Assembly (NCBI GenBank): GCA_026647215.1
Contig: JAPKHC010000029.1
Span: 1 to 49,154 of the forward strand
Length of the DNA stretch: 49,154 nt
From: F1-120-MAGs118 sp013360535
Lineage (GTDB): Bacteria; Planctomycetota; UBA1135; GCA-002686595
Reading direction: 5' to 3'
In this document: positions 33,983 to 42,269 of the stretch, piece by piece
How positions within the stretch are numbered: position 1 is the first letter of the stretch
How the letters are laid out: every line of letters begins with the position of its first letter
The notes under the pieces: generated by a model
Told to the model about the DNA's origin: nothing
Databases searched by the model: none
Seen by the model: only the letters and a program-made list of their open reading frames with translations
Position numbers and translations under genes: made by a program

Positions 33983-35023
33983 ATGCAGGTGTGGAACAAG
34001 CTGGCGGTGGCGCTCGGGGCGGCACTGCTTGCGCCGCTGGGTGCGCGGGCCCAGGCGCTGATGGCGGTGGATGCGGGCGGCTCGACGGGCGCGAGCGCGC
34101 TCTCGACGGGTCAGCTCGCGGAGCTCGAGGACGCGGCGCACGAAGATCGGCTCGAGCCGCTCGCGCTCGAGCTCGCGGGTGTCGGGGAGGCGCGCTTCGA
34201 GGTGTCGCTGGGTGCGACGGCGACGCGGCGCGGGCTCGCGCTCGACATCGCGGGCGGCCGGCCTTTCGGCTGGGCGCTCGTGACGTTCGAGGACGGCGAC
34301 GAGGACGGCGATGGCTTGACGGCCGGGCCCACGCGTGAGCTCGTGCGCCTCGACGGCGACGGTGCGGCGCGGCTGGTGCGCCGCGACTGGCGCGCGCGCC
34401 GTGCGGTTCGCGCGCTCCTGCAGATGCCGCGTCCGAGCGGCGCGCGGGCGCAGCTCTCGACGACGCTGCCCTCCGCGGCCACCATCCCGCCGCCGCTGAG
34501 CCCGATCGTCGGGGGTTCGCTCGTGATCACCGAGGTCATGAAGGACCCGACCGCCGTGGCCGACTCGGTGGGCGAGTGGTTCGAGGTGCGCAACCTGACC
34601 GGCCTGCCGATCGACCTCGCCGGCTGGATGCTGACCGATGGCGCGAGCAACACGCACATGATCCCGCTGTCGGTCGGCAGTTTCGTGGTCCCCGCGCGCT
34701 CCTACTACGTGTTCGGCATCAACGCCAACACGGCGCAGAACGGCGGCGTGCTCGTCGACTACCGCTACTCCGGCTTCACGCTCAACAACGGCGCCGACTC
34801 GATCCAGCTGTTCGATGCCGCAGGCGTGCTGGTCGACGCGATCAGCTACGACGACGGCATCTTCTGGCCCGACACGGCCGGCAAGACGCTCAGCCTCGAC
34901 CGCGCGCTGGTCGACCCCAGCGCCAACGACGACGGTGGCAACTGGTGCAACGGCGCCGCGCCGATGGGCCCGACGGGCACCGACTTCGGCACGCCGCGGC
35001 GCGCCAACCTCGTCTGCCCGTGA
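33983..35023 (+). CDS. Exported lamin-tail-domain protein
   Basis: A 346-residue secreted protein with a signal peptide cleaved near GARAQA (about residue 24). The C-terminal ~170 residues are a lamin-tail (LTD) domain: LVITEVMKDPTAVADSVGEWFEVRN, DLAGWMLTDG and SFVVPARSYYVFG are the recurring features (each shown here in part as a motif). The middle contains an acidic DGDEDGDG patch that could bind calcium. LTD proteins in bacteria are extracellular or surface adhesive modules; a specific role is not evident. An ATG at 33983 follows an AGGAG ribosome-binding sequence. Confidence 0.82.
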   Translation: MQVWNKLAVALGAALLAPLGARAQALMAVDAGGSTGASALSTGQLAELEDAAHEDRLEPLALELAGVGEARFEVSLGATATRRGLALDIAGGRPFGWALVTFEDGDEDGDGLTAGPTRELVRLDGDGAARLVRRDWRARRAVRALLQMPRPSGARAQLSTTLPSAATIPPPLSPIVGGSLVITEVMKDPTAVADSVGEWFEVRNLTGLPIDLAGWMLTDGASNTHMIPLSVGSFVVPARSYYVFGINANTAQNGGVLVDYRYSGFTLNNGADSIQLFDAAGVLVDAISYDDGIFWPDTAGKTLSLDRALVDPSANDDGGNWCNGAAPMGPTGTDFGTPRRANLVCP

Positions 35024-35106
35024 GCGAGCGGAGCGGCTCTCGCTCCACCGGAATCGGCAGTTTCGGAATCGGCTGTTCCTGAGGGCGCAGGCGCCCCTCC
35101 GCGAGC

Positions 35107-36465
35107 TCAACGCTCGCGCGTGGGGGCCTGCGGGATGGCTGAAGCGGCCCGCGCGTCCGGAGCGTTTCCGGCGCGCGGGACCGCACTGGCCGCGCGGCGC
35201 TCCTCGAGCTCGCGTGCGATCTCCTCTTGCCGCCGCCAAGCCCCGAACAGATGCCCCGCACCTTCGAAGCTCTCCAGCCGCGCGCGAGTGCCCGCGTCGA
35301 TCGCACCGGCCGCCTCACGGCGGAACGGCGTGCCCGGAAGCGGCATGAACGTGTGCGCGTGCGCCTTGGCGCCGAGCGTCGTCAGGCGCTCGACCAGCGC
35401 GAGCGTCGCAGCGATGTCGTCGGGCTCCTCGCCCGGCAGTCCCAGCAGGAAGTCTACGTTGGCCTTGAAGCCGTGCTCGGCGCACGTGCGGACCGCACGC
35501 TCGATCGCCTCGACGTCGTGGCCGCGGTGGCTCGACTGCAACACGCGCTCGCTGCCCGACTGGCCGCCGATCACGAGGTTGTCGTTGTCGACGAAGCGCG
35601 CGAGCAGTTCGAGCGCCTGCGGCGTGACGTGCTCGGGACGCACTTCGCTCGGGAACGTGCCGAAGAAGAGCCGTCCGTGCGCGCCGATGGCCTCGCGCAC
35701 GCGCGCGAGAAGCTCCTCGACCGCGGAGAGGTTCACGCTCTCGTCGGGCGAGCCGTAGGAGAGCGAGGTCGGCGAAACGAAGCGCACGTCGCGCAGGCCC
35801 GCGCGTGCGATCTCGCCGGCCCAGTGTGCGACGTTCGCCGGAGTGCGATGGCGAAAGCGCGCCTTGGCGAGGAACGGCGTCTGGCAGAACTTGCAGGCAT
35901 AGATGCAGCCGCGCGTGATCTCGATCGGGCCGAACAGGCGCCGCGAAGGGTCGAACGGCGCATGCGTGTCGAGCTCGACCACCGGTTCGCCACGTCCGGC
36001 GCTCTCGACGCCACCCTCCGCGAGGTGCGCGAGGCCACGCAAGGCGCGGAGCGTGCTCGCGAGTGTGGAAACGTCGCCCGCGCGCCGCAGCTCGCGCGCG
36101 ATGGCGACGATCGTCGCCTCTCCTTCGCCGACGGCGACGAAGTCGAAGCCCTCGCGCAGCGTCGCGAGCGGCTCCGCGGTCGCGTGCACGCCACCGGCGA
36201 GCGCGAGCCAGCCGCCGGTCACCCGCTCGCGCAGCCAGCGCTGTTCCGCGGCGCACTCCGCAAGGCTCGGAGAGTAGAAGCTCCACGCGACGAGCGTCGG
36301 CTCGCCCGCGTCGACGCCGGCGCGCAGCTCCGCCTCCAGCTCGCGCGGCGTGCGTGCGAGCGCGAGCCGGAAGCCGCCCAGCGCGAGCTCCGGCGCCAGC
36401 GCTCCGACCAGCACGTTGAACGCGTAGCGCCCCGGATTGCGATAGCTGAGGACGAGCCGCGCCAC
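35107..36465 (-). CDS. B12-binding domain/radical SAM protein
   Basis: A 452-residue protein with an N-terminal cobalamin-binding-like domain (about 15-125, including LALAGGVHATAEP and VAVGEGEATI) and a radical SAM core whose cluster ligands are C187-x3-C191-x2-C194 (RGCIYACKFCQ). Further radical SAM features are FVSPTSLSYGSPDE and FKANVDFLLGLPGEEP. The layout matches the TIGR04013/MJ_1487 family, whose substrate is not known. The C-terminal ~50 residues are low-complexity Ala/Arg-rich. The gene ends a two-gene reverse unit with mutS, whose stop lies 9 bases upstream. Confidence 0.85.
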   Translation of the reverse strand: MARLVLSYRNPGRYAFNVLVGALAPELALGGFRLALARTPRELEAELRAGVDAGEPTLVAWSFYSPSLAECAAEQRWLRERVTGGWLALAGGVHATAEPLATLREGFDFVAVGEGEATIVAIARELRRAGDVSTLASTLRALRGLAHLAEGGVESAGRGEPVVELDTHAPFDPSRRLFGPIEITRGCIYACKFCQTPFLAKARFRHRTPANVAHWAGEIARAGLRDVRFVSPTSLSYGSPDESVNLSAVEELLARVREAIGAHGRLFFGTFPSEVRPEHVTPQALELLARFVDNDNLVIGGQSGSERVLQSSHRGHDVEAIERAVRTCAEHGFKANVDFLLGLPGEEPDDIAATLALVERLTTLGAKAHAHTFMPLPGTPFRREAAGAIDAGTRARLESFEGAGHLFGAWRRQEEIARELEERRAASAVPRAGNAPDARAASAIPQAPTRER

Positions 36466-36474
36466 GGGCTGAAT

Positions 36475-39111
36475 CTAGTTGTCGAGCAGCGCGCGCAGGC
36501 GCTGCAGCTCGACCAGCGCCTGAAGCGGCGTCAGCGCGTCGGGATCGAGGCGGCGCAGCTCTTCCTCGACGTGGCTCGGAGGCGCCGCGAACAGCGACAG
36601 CTGGCCGCTCGCCTTCGTGGCGCCACGCGCGTGCGACGAGATGCGCGGCACGAGATCCTCGTTGTCGGCCTCGAGGTCGCGCAGGATCGAGCGCGCGCGA
36701 TCCAGCAGCTGTGGCGGAACACCCGCGAGGCGCGCGACGTGGATGCCGTAGGAGCGGTCCGTGCCGCCGTCGACGATCTTGTGCAGGAACACGATCTCGT
36801 TCTGGTACTCGCGCACGGCGACGCTCTTGTTGCACACGCCGGACAGGCGCGAGGCGAGCTCGGTCAGCTGGTGGTAGTGCGTCGCGAACAGCGTGCGGCA
36901 GCCGATCTTCTCGTGGATGTGCTCGACGATCGCCCAGGCCAGCGCGAGGCCGTCGAAGGTGCTCGTGCCGCGCCCGACCTCGTCGAGCACGACCAGCGAG
37001 CGCGCGCTGGCGTTGTTGAGGATGTTCGCGACCTCGATCATCTCGACCATGAAGGTCGAGGCGTTGCGGCTGATGTCGTCGGCGGCGCCCACGCGCGTGA
37101 AGATGCGGTCGACGACGCCGATCTTGGCCTTGCGCGCCGGCACGAACGACCCGACCTGCGCCAGGAGCACGATCAGCGCCGTCTGGCGGATGTAGGTCGA
37201 CTTGCCGGCCATGTTGGGGCCGGTGAGGATCGTCACGCGGCGGCCGTCGCGGTCGAGTGTGCTGTCGTTGGGCACGAAGCTCGCGGTCCCGCCCAGACGC
37301 TCGATCACCGGGTGGCGACCGTCCTCGATGGCGAGCAGCTCGCCGTTGTCGAGCACCGGCGCGACGTAGCGGTTCTCGACCGCCCGCTGCGCGAGCGCGG
37401 AAAGCACGTCCACCGTCGCGAGCGCGTCCGCCGTGTCGAGGATGCGGCCCACGTGGCGCGCGACCTCGTCGCGCAGCTCGCTGAAGATCTGGTACTCGAG
37501 GTCGCGCGAGCGCTCCTCGGCCTTCAGCACCTTGCCCTCGAACTCCTTGAGCTCGGGCGTGATGTAACGCTCGGCGTTCTTGACCGTCTGCTTGCGGATG
37601 TAGGTCTCGGGCACCCGCTCGACCTGGCCGCGCGGCACCTCGAGGTAGTACCCGAACACCGAGTTGAAGCCGACCTTGAGGCCGGCCATGCCCGTGCGCG
37701 CGATCTCGTCGGCCTGGAAGCGCGCCATCCAGCTCTTGCCGTCGCCGGCGATCTGCACCAGCTCGTCGAGCTCGGCCGAAAAGCCGGGCCGAACGAGCCC
37801 ACCGTCCTTGAGCGACAGCGGCGGCGCCTCGACCAGCGTGCGCTGGATGCGCTCCGCGACGTCGTCGAGCGGATCGAGGCGCGCGAGCAGTTGCCCGAGC
37901 ACCTTCGAGTACACGTGTTCGAGCTTGGCGCGCAGCTGCGGCACCACCGCGAGCGAATTGGCGAGGCCGACCAGGTCGCGCGCGTTGGCGCGCCCGGTCG
38001 AGACCTTGGCGACGAGGCGCTCGATGTCGAGCACGCTGCGCAGGAGCTCGCGCACGTCCTCGCGCAGGAACGGCCCCTCGAAGAACTCCGCCACGCCGCG
38101 CTGGCGGTGCAGGATGGCTTCCGGCTGGCGCAGCGGCGCGAGCAGCCACGCGCGCAACAGGCGTCCACCCATCGGCGTGAGCGTCGCGTCGAGCGCCTCG
38201 AGCAGCGTGCCTTCCGTGCGGCCCTCGCGCTGCGTGACCACCAGCTCGAGACACGAGCGCGTGGCGCGGTCGAGCACCAGGAAGTCCGCCGTCTCGACCT
38301 TCTCGATGCGCCGGACGTGCTCGCAGGCCGAACGCTGCGTCTCCTCGAGGTACTCGATCAGCGCGCCGGCCGCCTGCACGGCGAGCGAGTCCTCCTCGAG
38401 GCCAAAACCCTCGACCGTCTGCACCTTGAAGTGCCGCGCGAGCGCACGCAGCGCCGTCGTGCGCTCGAAACGCCATTCCTCGCGTTCGCTGCGGCACAGG
38501 CCCTGCATGCGGTCGAGCGACTCGCTCACCTGCGGCGCGCGCTCGACCAGCGTCGTCGCGCACAGCACCTCCGCCGGCCCGATGCGCGCGAGCTCGCCCT
38601 CGACCTCGCGCGCGGGCACTTCGCTCACCAGGAAGCGCCCCGTCGACACGTCGACCCACGCGAGGCCGGCCTTCGCGCCGTGCACGTGCAGGGCCGCGAG
38701 GAAGTTGTTGGCGCGCGCGTCGAGCGCCTCTTCCTCCGTGATCGTGCCCGCCGTCACCACGCGCACGATGGCGCGGTCGACGATGCCCTTCGCCGTGCGC
38801 GGGTCTTCCATCTGCTCGCAGATCGCGACCTTGAACCCCTTGCGCACGAGGCGCATCAGGTAGGCCTCGTGCGCCTTGACCGGCACGCCCGCCATCGGAA
38901 GCGCGTGGGTGCCCTTGTCGCGCGACGTAAGCGTGATGCCGAGCTCGCGCGAGGCCGTGACCGCGTCCTCGCCGAAGAGCTCGTAGAAGTCGCCCATCCG
39001 GAAGAAGAGCAGCGCGTCGGGCTGCTCCTTCTTGGCCCGCTGGTACTGGGCCATCATCGGCGTGGTCGTGCCGGACTTGCCTCCGGTGTCGATCAGGCTC
39101 ACTTGGTTCAT
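36475..39111 (-). CDS. mutS: DNA mismatch repair protein MutS
   Basis: An 878-residue MutS1. The mismatch-binding Phe-x-Glu is F42-Y43-E44 in RMGDFYELFGEDA, Walker A is TGPNMAGKST at about 630-639, and the Walker B region VVLDEVGRGTSTFDG is at about 700-715. The C-terminal helix-rich tail ends PLQALVELQRLRALLDN. The ATG at 39109-39111 gives MNQVSLIDTGGKSG; the frame is open 213 codons further upstream but that part is not MutS-like. It recognises mispairs and small loops for repair with MutL, which is not in this window. Confidence 0.97.
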   Translation of the reverse strand: MNQVSLIDTGGKSGTTTPMMAQYQRAKKEQPDALLFFRMGDFYELFGEDAVTASRELGITLTSRDKGTHALPMAGVPVKAHEAYLMRLVRKGFKVAICEQMEDPRTAKGIVDRAIVRVVTAGTITEEEALDARANNFLAALHVHGAKAGLAWVDVSTGRFLVSEVPAREVEGELARIGPAEVLCATTLVERAPQVSESLDRMQGLCRSEREEWRFERTTALRALARHFKVQTVEGFGLEEDSLAVQAAGALIEYLEETQRSACEHVRRIEKVETADFLVLDRATRSCLELVVTQREGRTEGTLLEALDATLTPMGGRLLRAWLLAPLRQPEAILHRQRGVAEFFEGPFLREDVRELLRSVLDIERLVAKVSTGRANARDLVGLANSLAVVPQLRAKLEHVYSKVLGQLLARLDPLDDVAERIQRTLVEAPPLSLKDGGLVRPGFSAELDELVQIAGDGKSWMARFQADEIARTGMAGLKVGFNSVFGYYLEVPRGQVERVPETYIRKQTVKNAERYITPELKEFEGKVLKAEERSRDLEYQIFSELRDEVARHVGRILDTADALATVDVLSALAQRAVENRYVAPVLDNGELLAIEDGRHPVIERLGGTASFVPNDSTLDRDGRRVTILTGPNMAGKSTYIRQTALIVLLAQVGSFVPARKAKIGVVDRIFTRVGAADDISRNASTFMVEMIEVANILNNASARSLVVLDEVGRGTSTFDGLALAWAIVEHIHEKIGCRTLFATHYHQLTELASRLSGVCNKSVAVREYQNEIVFLHKIVDGGTDRSYGIHVARLAGVPPQLLDRARSILRDLEADNEDLVPRISSHARGATKASGQLSLFAAPPSHVEEELRRLDPDALTPLQALVELQRLRALLDN

Positions 39112-39412
39112 GGGGCGGGCGGGGACGGGCGGGGCGAAGTCGGGCGGGTCCGGGGCGGCGGCGGGCACCGGTCGGAGTGCCGGGGGCCGTCGCCAAGGTG
39201 GCGCGCGCTGCGGGAGGGGCTCGTCCAGCCGGGAGAGACCGTGGAGAACCGGGCGCCGAGCGTGCAGTCTATAGAGGACAGGCGTCCCCGCCGAGGGGCG
39301 CCGGGGGTGCGCCCAGGCCTCCGGGAGCCCGCTCCCGCGCTTGGCATCCCAATTGCCATCTCCTTCGGCAGCGATCCTGACCCTTCCGCGGCCGATCAGG
39401 CCCGGCCGTCCC
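39112..39412. other. Intergenic region between mutS and the lipoprotein operon
   Basis: No gene seen in these 301 bases. It holds a reverse-strand TAGACT at 39271-39266, a possible -10 for mutS, and a loose relative of the 15-base repeat (CCTGACCCTTCC near 39376-39387). The rest is G/C-rich without clear structure. Confidence 0.4.
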
Positions 39413-40804
39413 ATGTCCGCCCGTTCCAGCGTCCTCCACAGCCTGCTCGCCCTCCTGTGCGCGAGCTGCGTCAGCTTCGTCGACCGGACACCGGCGGCGG
39501 TGGCGGACTTCGAGGCGGGGCGCTTCGACGAGGCGCGGACGGCGCTCTCCAACCCGAAGGTGATCGACTCGCCGTTCCTGCGCGGGGCCGAGCGCGGCAC
39601 GATCGACCTGGTCGACGGCCGCTGGGAGGACGCGCAGGTGGGCTTCGACGCCGCGGTCGAGTCCGTGCGCGAGCTGGAGGAGCGCGCGGTGCTCGGTCTC
39701 GCCGAGCTGGGCGAGCAGGCGAGCTCGCTCGTCGTCAACGAAGGCGTCAAGGAGTATCAGGGCGAGGGGTACGAGCGCGTGCTCGTGCACACCTCGCTCG
39801 CGCTGACCTACCTCGCGCGTGGCAACCTCGACGGCGTGTACGTCGAGGTGCGCCGCGCCAACAAGCTGCTCGAGACCGAAGAGGGCCTGTACTCGAAGCA
39901 GTACGCCGCCGGGGGCTTCGGGCACCTGATCTCGGCTCTGTGCTACGAGCTGCAGGGGCGCTTCGACGACGCGTACATCGACTACAAGCGCATGGTCGAG
40001 AAGGGCGTCGGGACCGAGCTCGCCGGCAAGGCCGTCACGCGGCTCGCCGCGCGCCTGCGCCGCGACGACGAACTGCCGGGGTGGATCGAGAAGTTCGGGC
40101 CGCCCGTCGAGCTGCCTGCGGACACGGCCTCGGTCGTGGTGCTCGGCGGCGTGGGGCTGGGGCCTTACAAGATCGAGGAAACCACGCAGCTGATGACCGG
40201 CGCCGGCCTCGCGCAGTTCTCGGTGCCGCGTTTCGTGCCTCGACCGACTTACACGACGGCCTTCGACCTGTCGGTCGACGGCGGCGCGCCGCTGCGCTCC
40301 ACCGAAGTCGAGAGCATCGACACCGTCGCGAGCGAGAACCTCGCCGACCGCATGGCGTGGCTCGCGGGCCGCTCGCTGCTGCGCGGCGCGATCAAGCTCG
40401 TCGCGACGCACGCCATCTCCGAGAGCGTCGCGCGCGAGCACGGCGAGGCCGCCGGAGTCGCCGCGTTGCTCGTCGGCTCGCTGATCACCGCCGCCACCGA
40501 GCGCGCGGACACGCGCTGCTGGCGCACGCTGCCGTCTGCCTGGCACGGCGGCCGCCTCTGGGTAAGCCCCGGCGAGCACACGGTCACGCTGAGCGCCGTC
40601 GGCGGCGAGACCCTCGAGCTCGGCCGTTACCGGCTCGAGCGCGGCGAGACGCTGTTCGTGATCGCGCGCTCGCTCGGTTCGCGCCTGTACGCCCACGCCA
40701 TCGGCGGCGTGCGCCTCGACCTGCCGCCCGACGGCCCGACCCCACTCCTCGATTCAGCGCCCGAGTCGCCCGCTGGCGCTCCGGCTCCGACCTCTGGTTC
40801 CTAG
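39413..40804 (+). CDS. COG3014-like lipoprotein
   Basis: A 463-residue lipoprotein; the ATG at 39413 gives a signal ending LLCASC, lipidated at Cys19, and the preceding in-frame 24 codons lack this. The first half has repeated helical pairs (VADFEAGRFDEARTALS, RWEDAQVGFDAAVESV) like a TPR-type solenoid. The second half is beta-rich (EHTVTLSAVGGETLELG). In other bacteria a protein of this kind (COG3014) precedes ycfL- and lpoB-like genes, and that is the order here. Likely envelope-located; a peptidoglycan-related role is inferred from context only. Confidence 0.72.
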   Translation: MSARSSVLHSLLALLCASCVSFVDRTPAAVADFEAGRFDEARTALSNPKVIDSPFLRGAERGTIDLVDGRWEDAQVGFDAAVESVRELEERAVLGLAELGEQASSLVVNEGVKEYQGEGYERVLVHTSLALTYLARGNLDGVYVEVRRANKLLETEEGLYSKQYAAGGFGHLISALCYELQGRFDDAYIDYKRMVEKGVGTELAGKAVTRLAARLRRDDELPGWIEKFGPPVELPADTASVVVLGGVGLGPYKIEETTQLMTGAGLAQFSVPRFVPRPTYTTAFDLSVDGGAPLRSTEVESIDTVASENLADRMAWLAGRSLLRGAIKLVATHAISESVAREHGEAAGVAALLVGSLITAATERADTRCWRTLPSAWHGGRLWVSPGEHTVTLSAVGGETLELGRYRLERGETLFVIARSLGSRLYAHAIGGVRLDLPPDGPTPLLDSAPESPAGAPAPTSGS

Positions 40805-40816
40805 AAGGAAAACGCC

Positions 40817-41215
40817 ATGAAAACCCTTTCGTTCCTCCTCCCGCTCGCGCTCCTGCCGCTCGCCGGCTGCGTGATGGCGCCCGCTGGCGCGGTCAACAGC
40901 TTCGACGGCAAGAACACCGAGGTCGGCAACGCGCTGCTCAACGCCTCGCTCGAGATCCGCAACATCGTGCGGGCCGAGAAGAACGGCCTGAAGGTCGCGC
41001 AGTTCGAGCTCCACAACCGCCACTCGACGTCGCTGTCGTTCCAGTGGACCGTCGAGTGGTACGACCGCTCCGGCCTCGCGATCCAGTACGGCCCGGCGCA
41101 CTGGGAGCCCGAGCGCCTCGCCGGCGGCGCCTCCAAGACCCTTCAGATCGTTGCTCCCTCCCCGGACGCCGACAGCTGGAAGCTCCAGGTCGGCTCGCGC
41201 AACGAAGTCCAGTGA
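40817..41215 (+). CDS. YcfL-family lipoprotein
   Basis: A 132-residue lipoprotein with signal MKTLSFLLPLALLPLAGC (Cys18 lipidated). The mature domain resembles YcfL/DUF1425 proteins: VGNALLNASLEIRNIVRAEKN, then AQFELHNRHSTSLSFQWTVEWYDRSG (seen as motif pieces), and a WEPERLAGGASKTLQI end. Homologous genes sit next to lpoB in other bacteria. It begins 12 bases after the COG3014-like gene and 32 bases before lpoB, so the three are likely one transcript. Confidence 0.8.
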   Translation: MKTLSFLLPLALLPLAGCVMAPAGAVNSFDGKNTEVGNALLNASLEIRNIVRAEKNGLKVAQFELHNRHSTSLSFQWTVEWYDRSGLAIQYGPAHWEPERLAGGASKTLQIVAPSPDADSWKLQVGSRNEVQ

Positions 41216-41247
41216 TCCACCCCAAGGCACCTCAACCCATCCCGCCC

Positions 41248-41877
41248 ATGAAGAAGTTCCTCCCGCTGTTTGTCCTCGCCACGCTCGGCCTCTCGGCCTG
41301 CACGTCGATCGGCTACGACGACCCGGACAAGGTCGAGACCGTCAACATGAAGTTCGGCTCGACCGACCTGCAGTCGATGGCCGACGCGATGGTCCAGTCG
41401 CTGCTCTCGTCCCCCAACCTCCAGTACATCGACCACTCGGGCAAGGGCGACGACAAGCGCGTCGTGCTGCTGACGGGCAACGTCAACAACCGCACGAGCG
41501 AGCACATCGACACGTCGAGCATCACCGACTCGATCCGCACCGCGCTGCTCAAGTCCGGCCGCATCCGCCTCGCCGCCACCAACCAGGGTCAGGACGAGCT
41601 CGGCACCCAGGTGCGCTTCCAGATGGAGTCGGGCCGCGTCGATCCCAACCTGATTCGCCAGTTCGGCAAGCAGATCGGTGCCGATGCGGTCATGTACGGC
41701 AACCTGCGCTCGATCGAGAAGTCCAAGGACCGCAACCTCGAGGACGGCGGCCGCAAGACCGACGACGTCTACTACAAGTTCACTCTCGAGGTCGTGAACA
41801 TCGAGACCGGCGAGGTGATCTGGATCGACGAGAAGGAGATCCGCAAGTCGAAGAAGACGGGCCTGTTCGGCGCCTAG
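41248..41877 (+). CDS. lpoB: LpoB-like penicillin-binding protein activator
   Basis: A 209-residue outer-membrane lipoprotein of the length of E. coli LpoB (213). The signal ends LGLSAC (Cys18). Family features include LLTGNVNNRTSEHID, RTALLKSGRIRLAATNQG, GADAVMYGNLRSI and YYKFTLEVVNIETGEVIW. LpoB spans the periplasm to stimulate the bifunctional peptidoglycan synthase PBP1B; no PBP gene is in this window. Last gene of the three-lipoprotein operon, followed by an 8-bp inverted repeat. Confidence 0.86.
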   Translation: MKKFLPLFVLATLGLSACTSIGYDDPDKVETVNMKFGSTDLQSMADAMVQSLLSSPNLQYIDHSGKGDDKRVVLLTGNVNNRTSEHIDTSSITDSIRTALLKSGRIRLAATNQGQDELGTQVRFQMESGRVDPNLIRQFGKQIGADAVMYGNLRSIEKSKDRNLEDGGRKTDDVYYKFTLEVVNIETGEVIWIDEKEIRKSKKTGLFGA

Positions 41878-41908
41878 CCGACGCTCCCCGCTCCGACCTG
41901 CCCGCGCT

Positions 41909-41940
41909 CCGGGTCCTTTGCCTTCGGGTGGGGGACCCGG
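41909..41940 (+). terminator. Inverted repeat downstream of lpoB
   Basis: CCGGGTCC (41909-41916) and GGACCCGG (41933-41940) are perfect complements across a 16-nt loop, 31 bases after the lpoB stop. No T-run follows, so it is a candidate T-poor terminator of the lipoprotein operon. Confidence 0.45.
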
Positions 41941-41977
41941 CGCCCGTTCGGGGGGCCCGAAAGCCGCCCCAAGGCCC

Positions 41978-41992
41978 TTCCTGACCCTTTCC
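41978..41992. repeat. Copy B of the 15-base motif at 2862-2876
   Basis: Identical 15-base core TTCCTGACCCTTTCC with the same neighbours (GGCC before, GGG-TTTT-GG after). It lies between lpoB and the first copy of the long structured element. Confidence 0.55.
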
Positions 41993-42022
41993 GTGGGCTT
42001 TTCCGGATTTCTCGAGCCCTCG

Positions 42023-42217
42023 CGTTCGGTCCCGTTCGCCATCGGGCTCTTGAGAGCGTCGCCGGCCCGCGGGGCACAGGGATGGGCCTGACGGGCCGGC
42101 GAGGGTGATCAGGGATACGACACTCCTGGGGAAAGTTTCTGACGGACAACGACAGCCTGTAGCTTCTTCTTCAACTCCTGGCTCGGACCCGCTGGCACGG
42201 CGGGTCCGAGTCATTTG
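42023..42217 (+). ncRNA. Structured repeat element, copy 1 (candidate small RNA)
   Basis: About 195 nt nearly collinear with 45030-45219. Shared parts, in order: GCGTTCGGTCCCG start, a GCTC/GAGC mini-hairpin, a long hairpin with arms 42060-42069 and 42092-42101 (10 bp, extendable) around a conserved loop with GGGGCACAGGGATGGGCC, then GGTGATCAGGGATACGAC, CTCCTGGGG, TTTCTGACGGACAACGA, and the 3' hairpin at 42182-42210. Indels between the copies break every shared reading frame, so it does not look coding. The T-bearing 3' hairpin favours transcription on the forward strand. It lies just downstream of the reverse-strand gene 42270-44933. Confidence 0.55.
42182..42216 (+). terminator. Hairpin plus TCATTT at the end of element copy 1
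   Basis: Arms CTCGGACCCGC (42182-42192) and GCGGGTCCGAG (42200-42210) form a perfect 11-bp stem with a 7-nt loop, followed by TCATTT. The same structure is at 45184-45218. It resembles an intrinsic terminator reading forward, and could also stop the reverse gene that ends at 42270. Confidence 0.6.
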
Positions 42218-42269
42218 TGCCGCCATCGCCAATTCCTCCCGGCACCGTCGACACGCCTGTGGGCCTCCC

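Noticed and set aside
35227..41200. A long forward frame opposite mutS and the radical SAM gene, continuing through the lipoprotein genes
   Set aside because: Only its last part (from 41248, lpoB) is real; the rest is antisense to mutS or a shadow of other genes.
42100..42217. A c-di-GMP (GEMM) or other known riboswitch in the structured element
   Set aside because: The loop GGGGCACAGGGAT superficially recalls GEMM, but the second conserved half and tetraloop receptor are absent, and the element lies downstream, not upstream, of genes.
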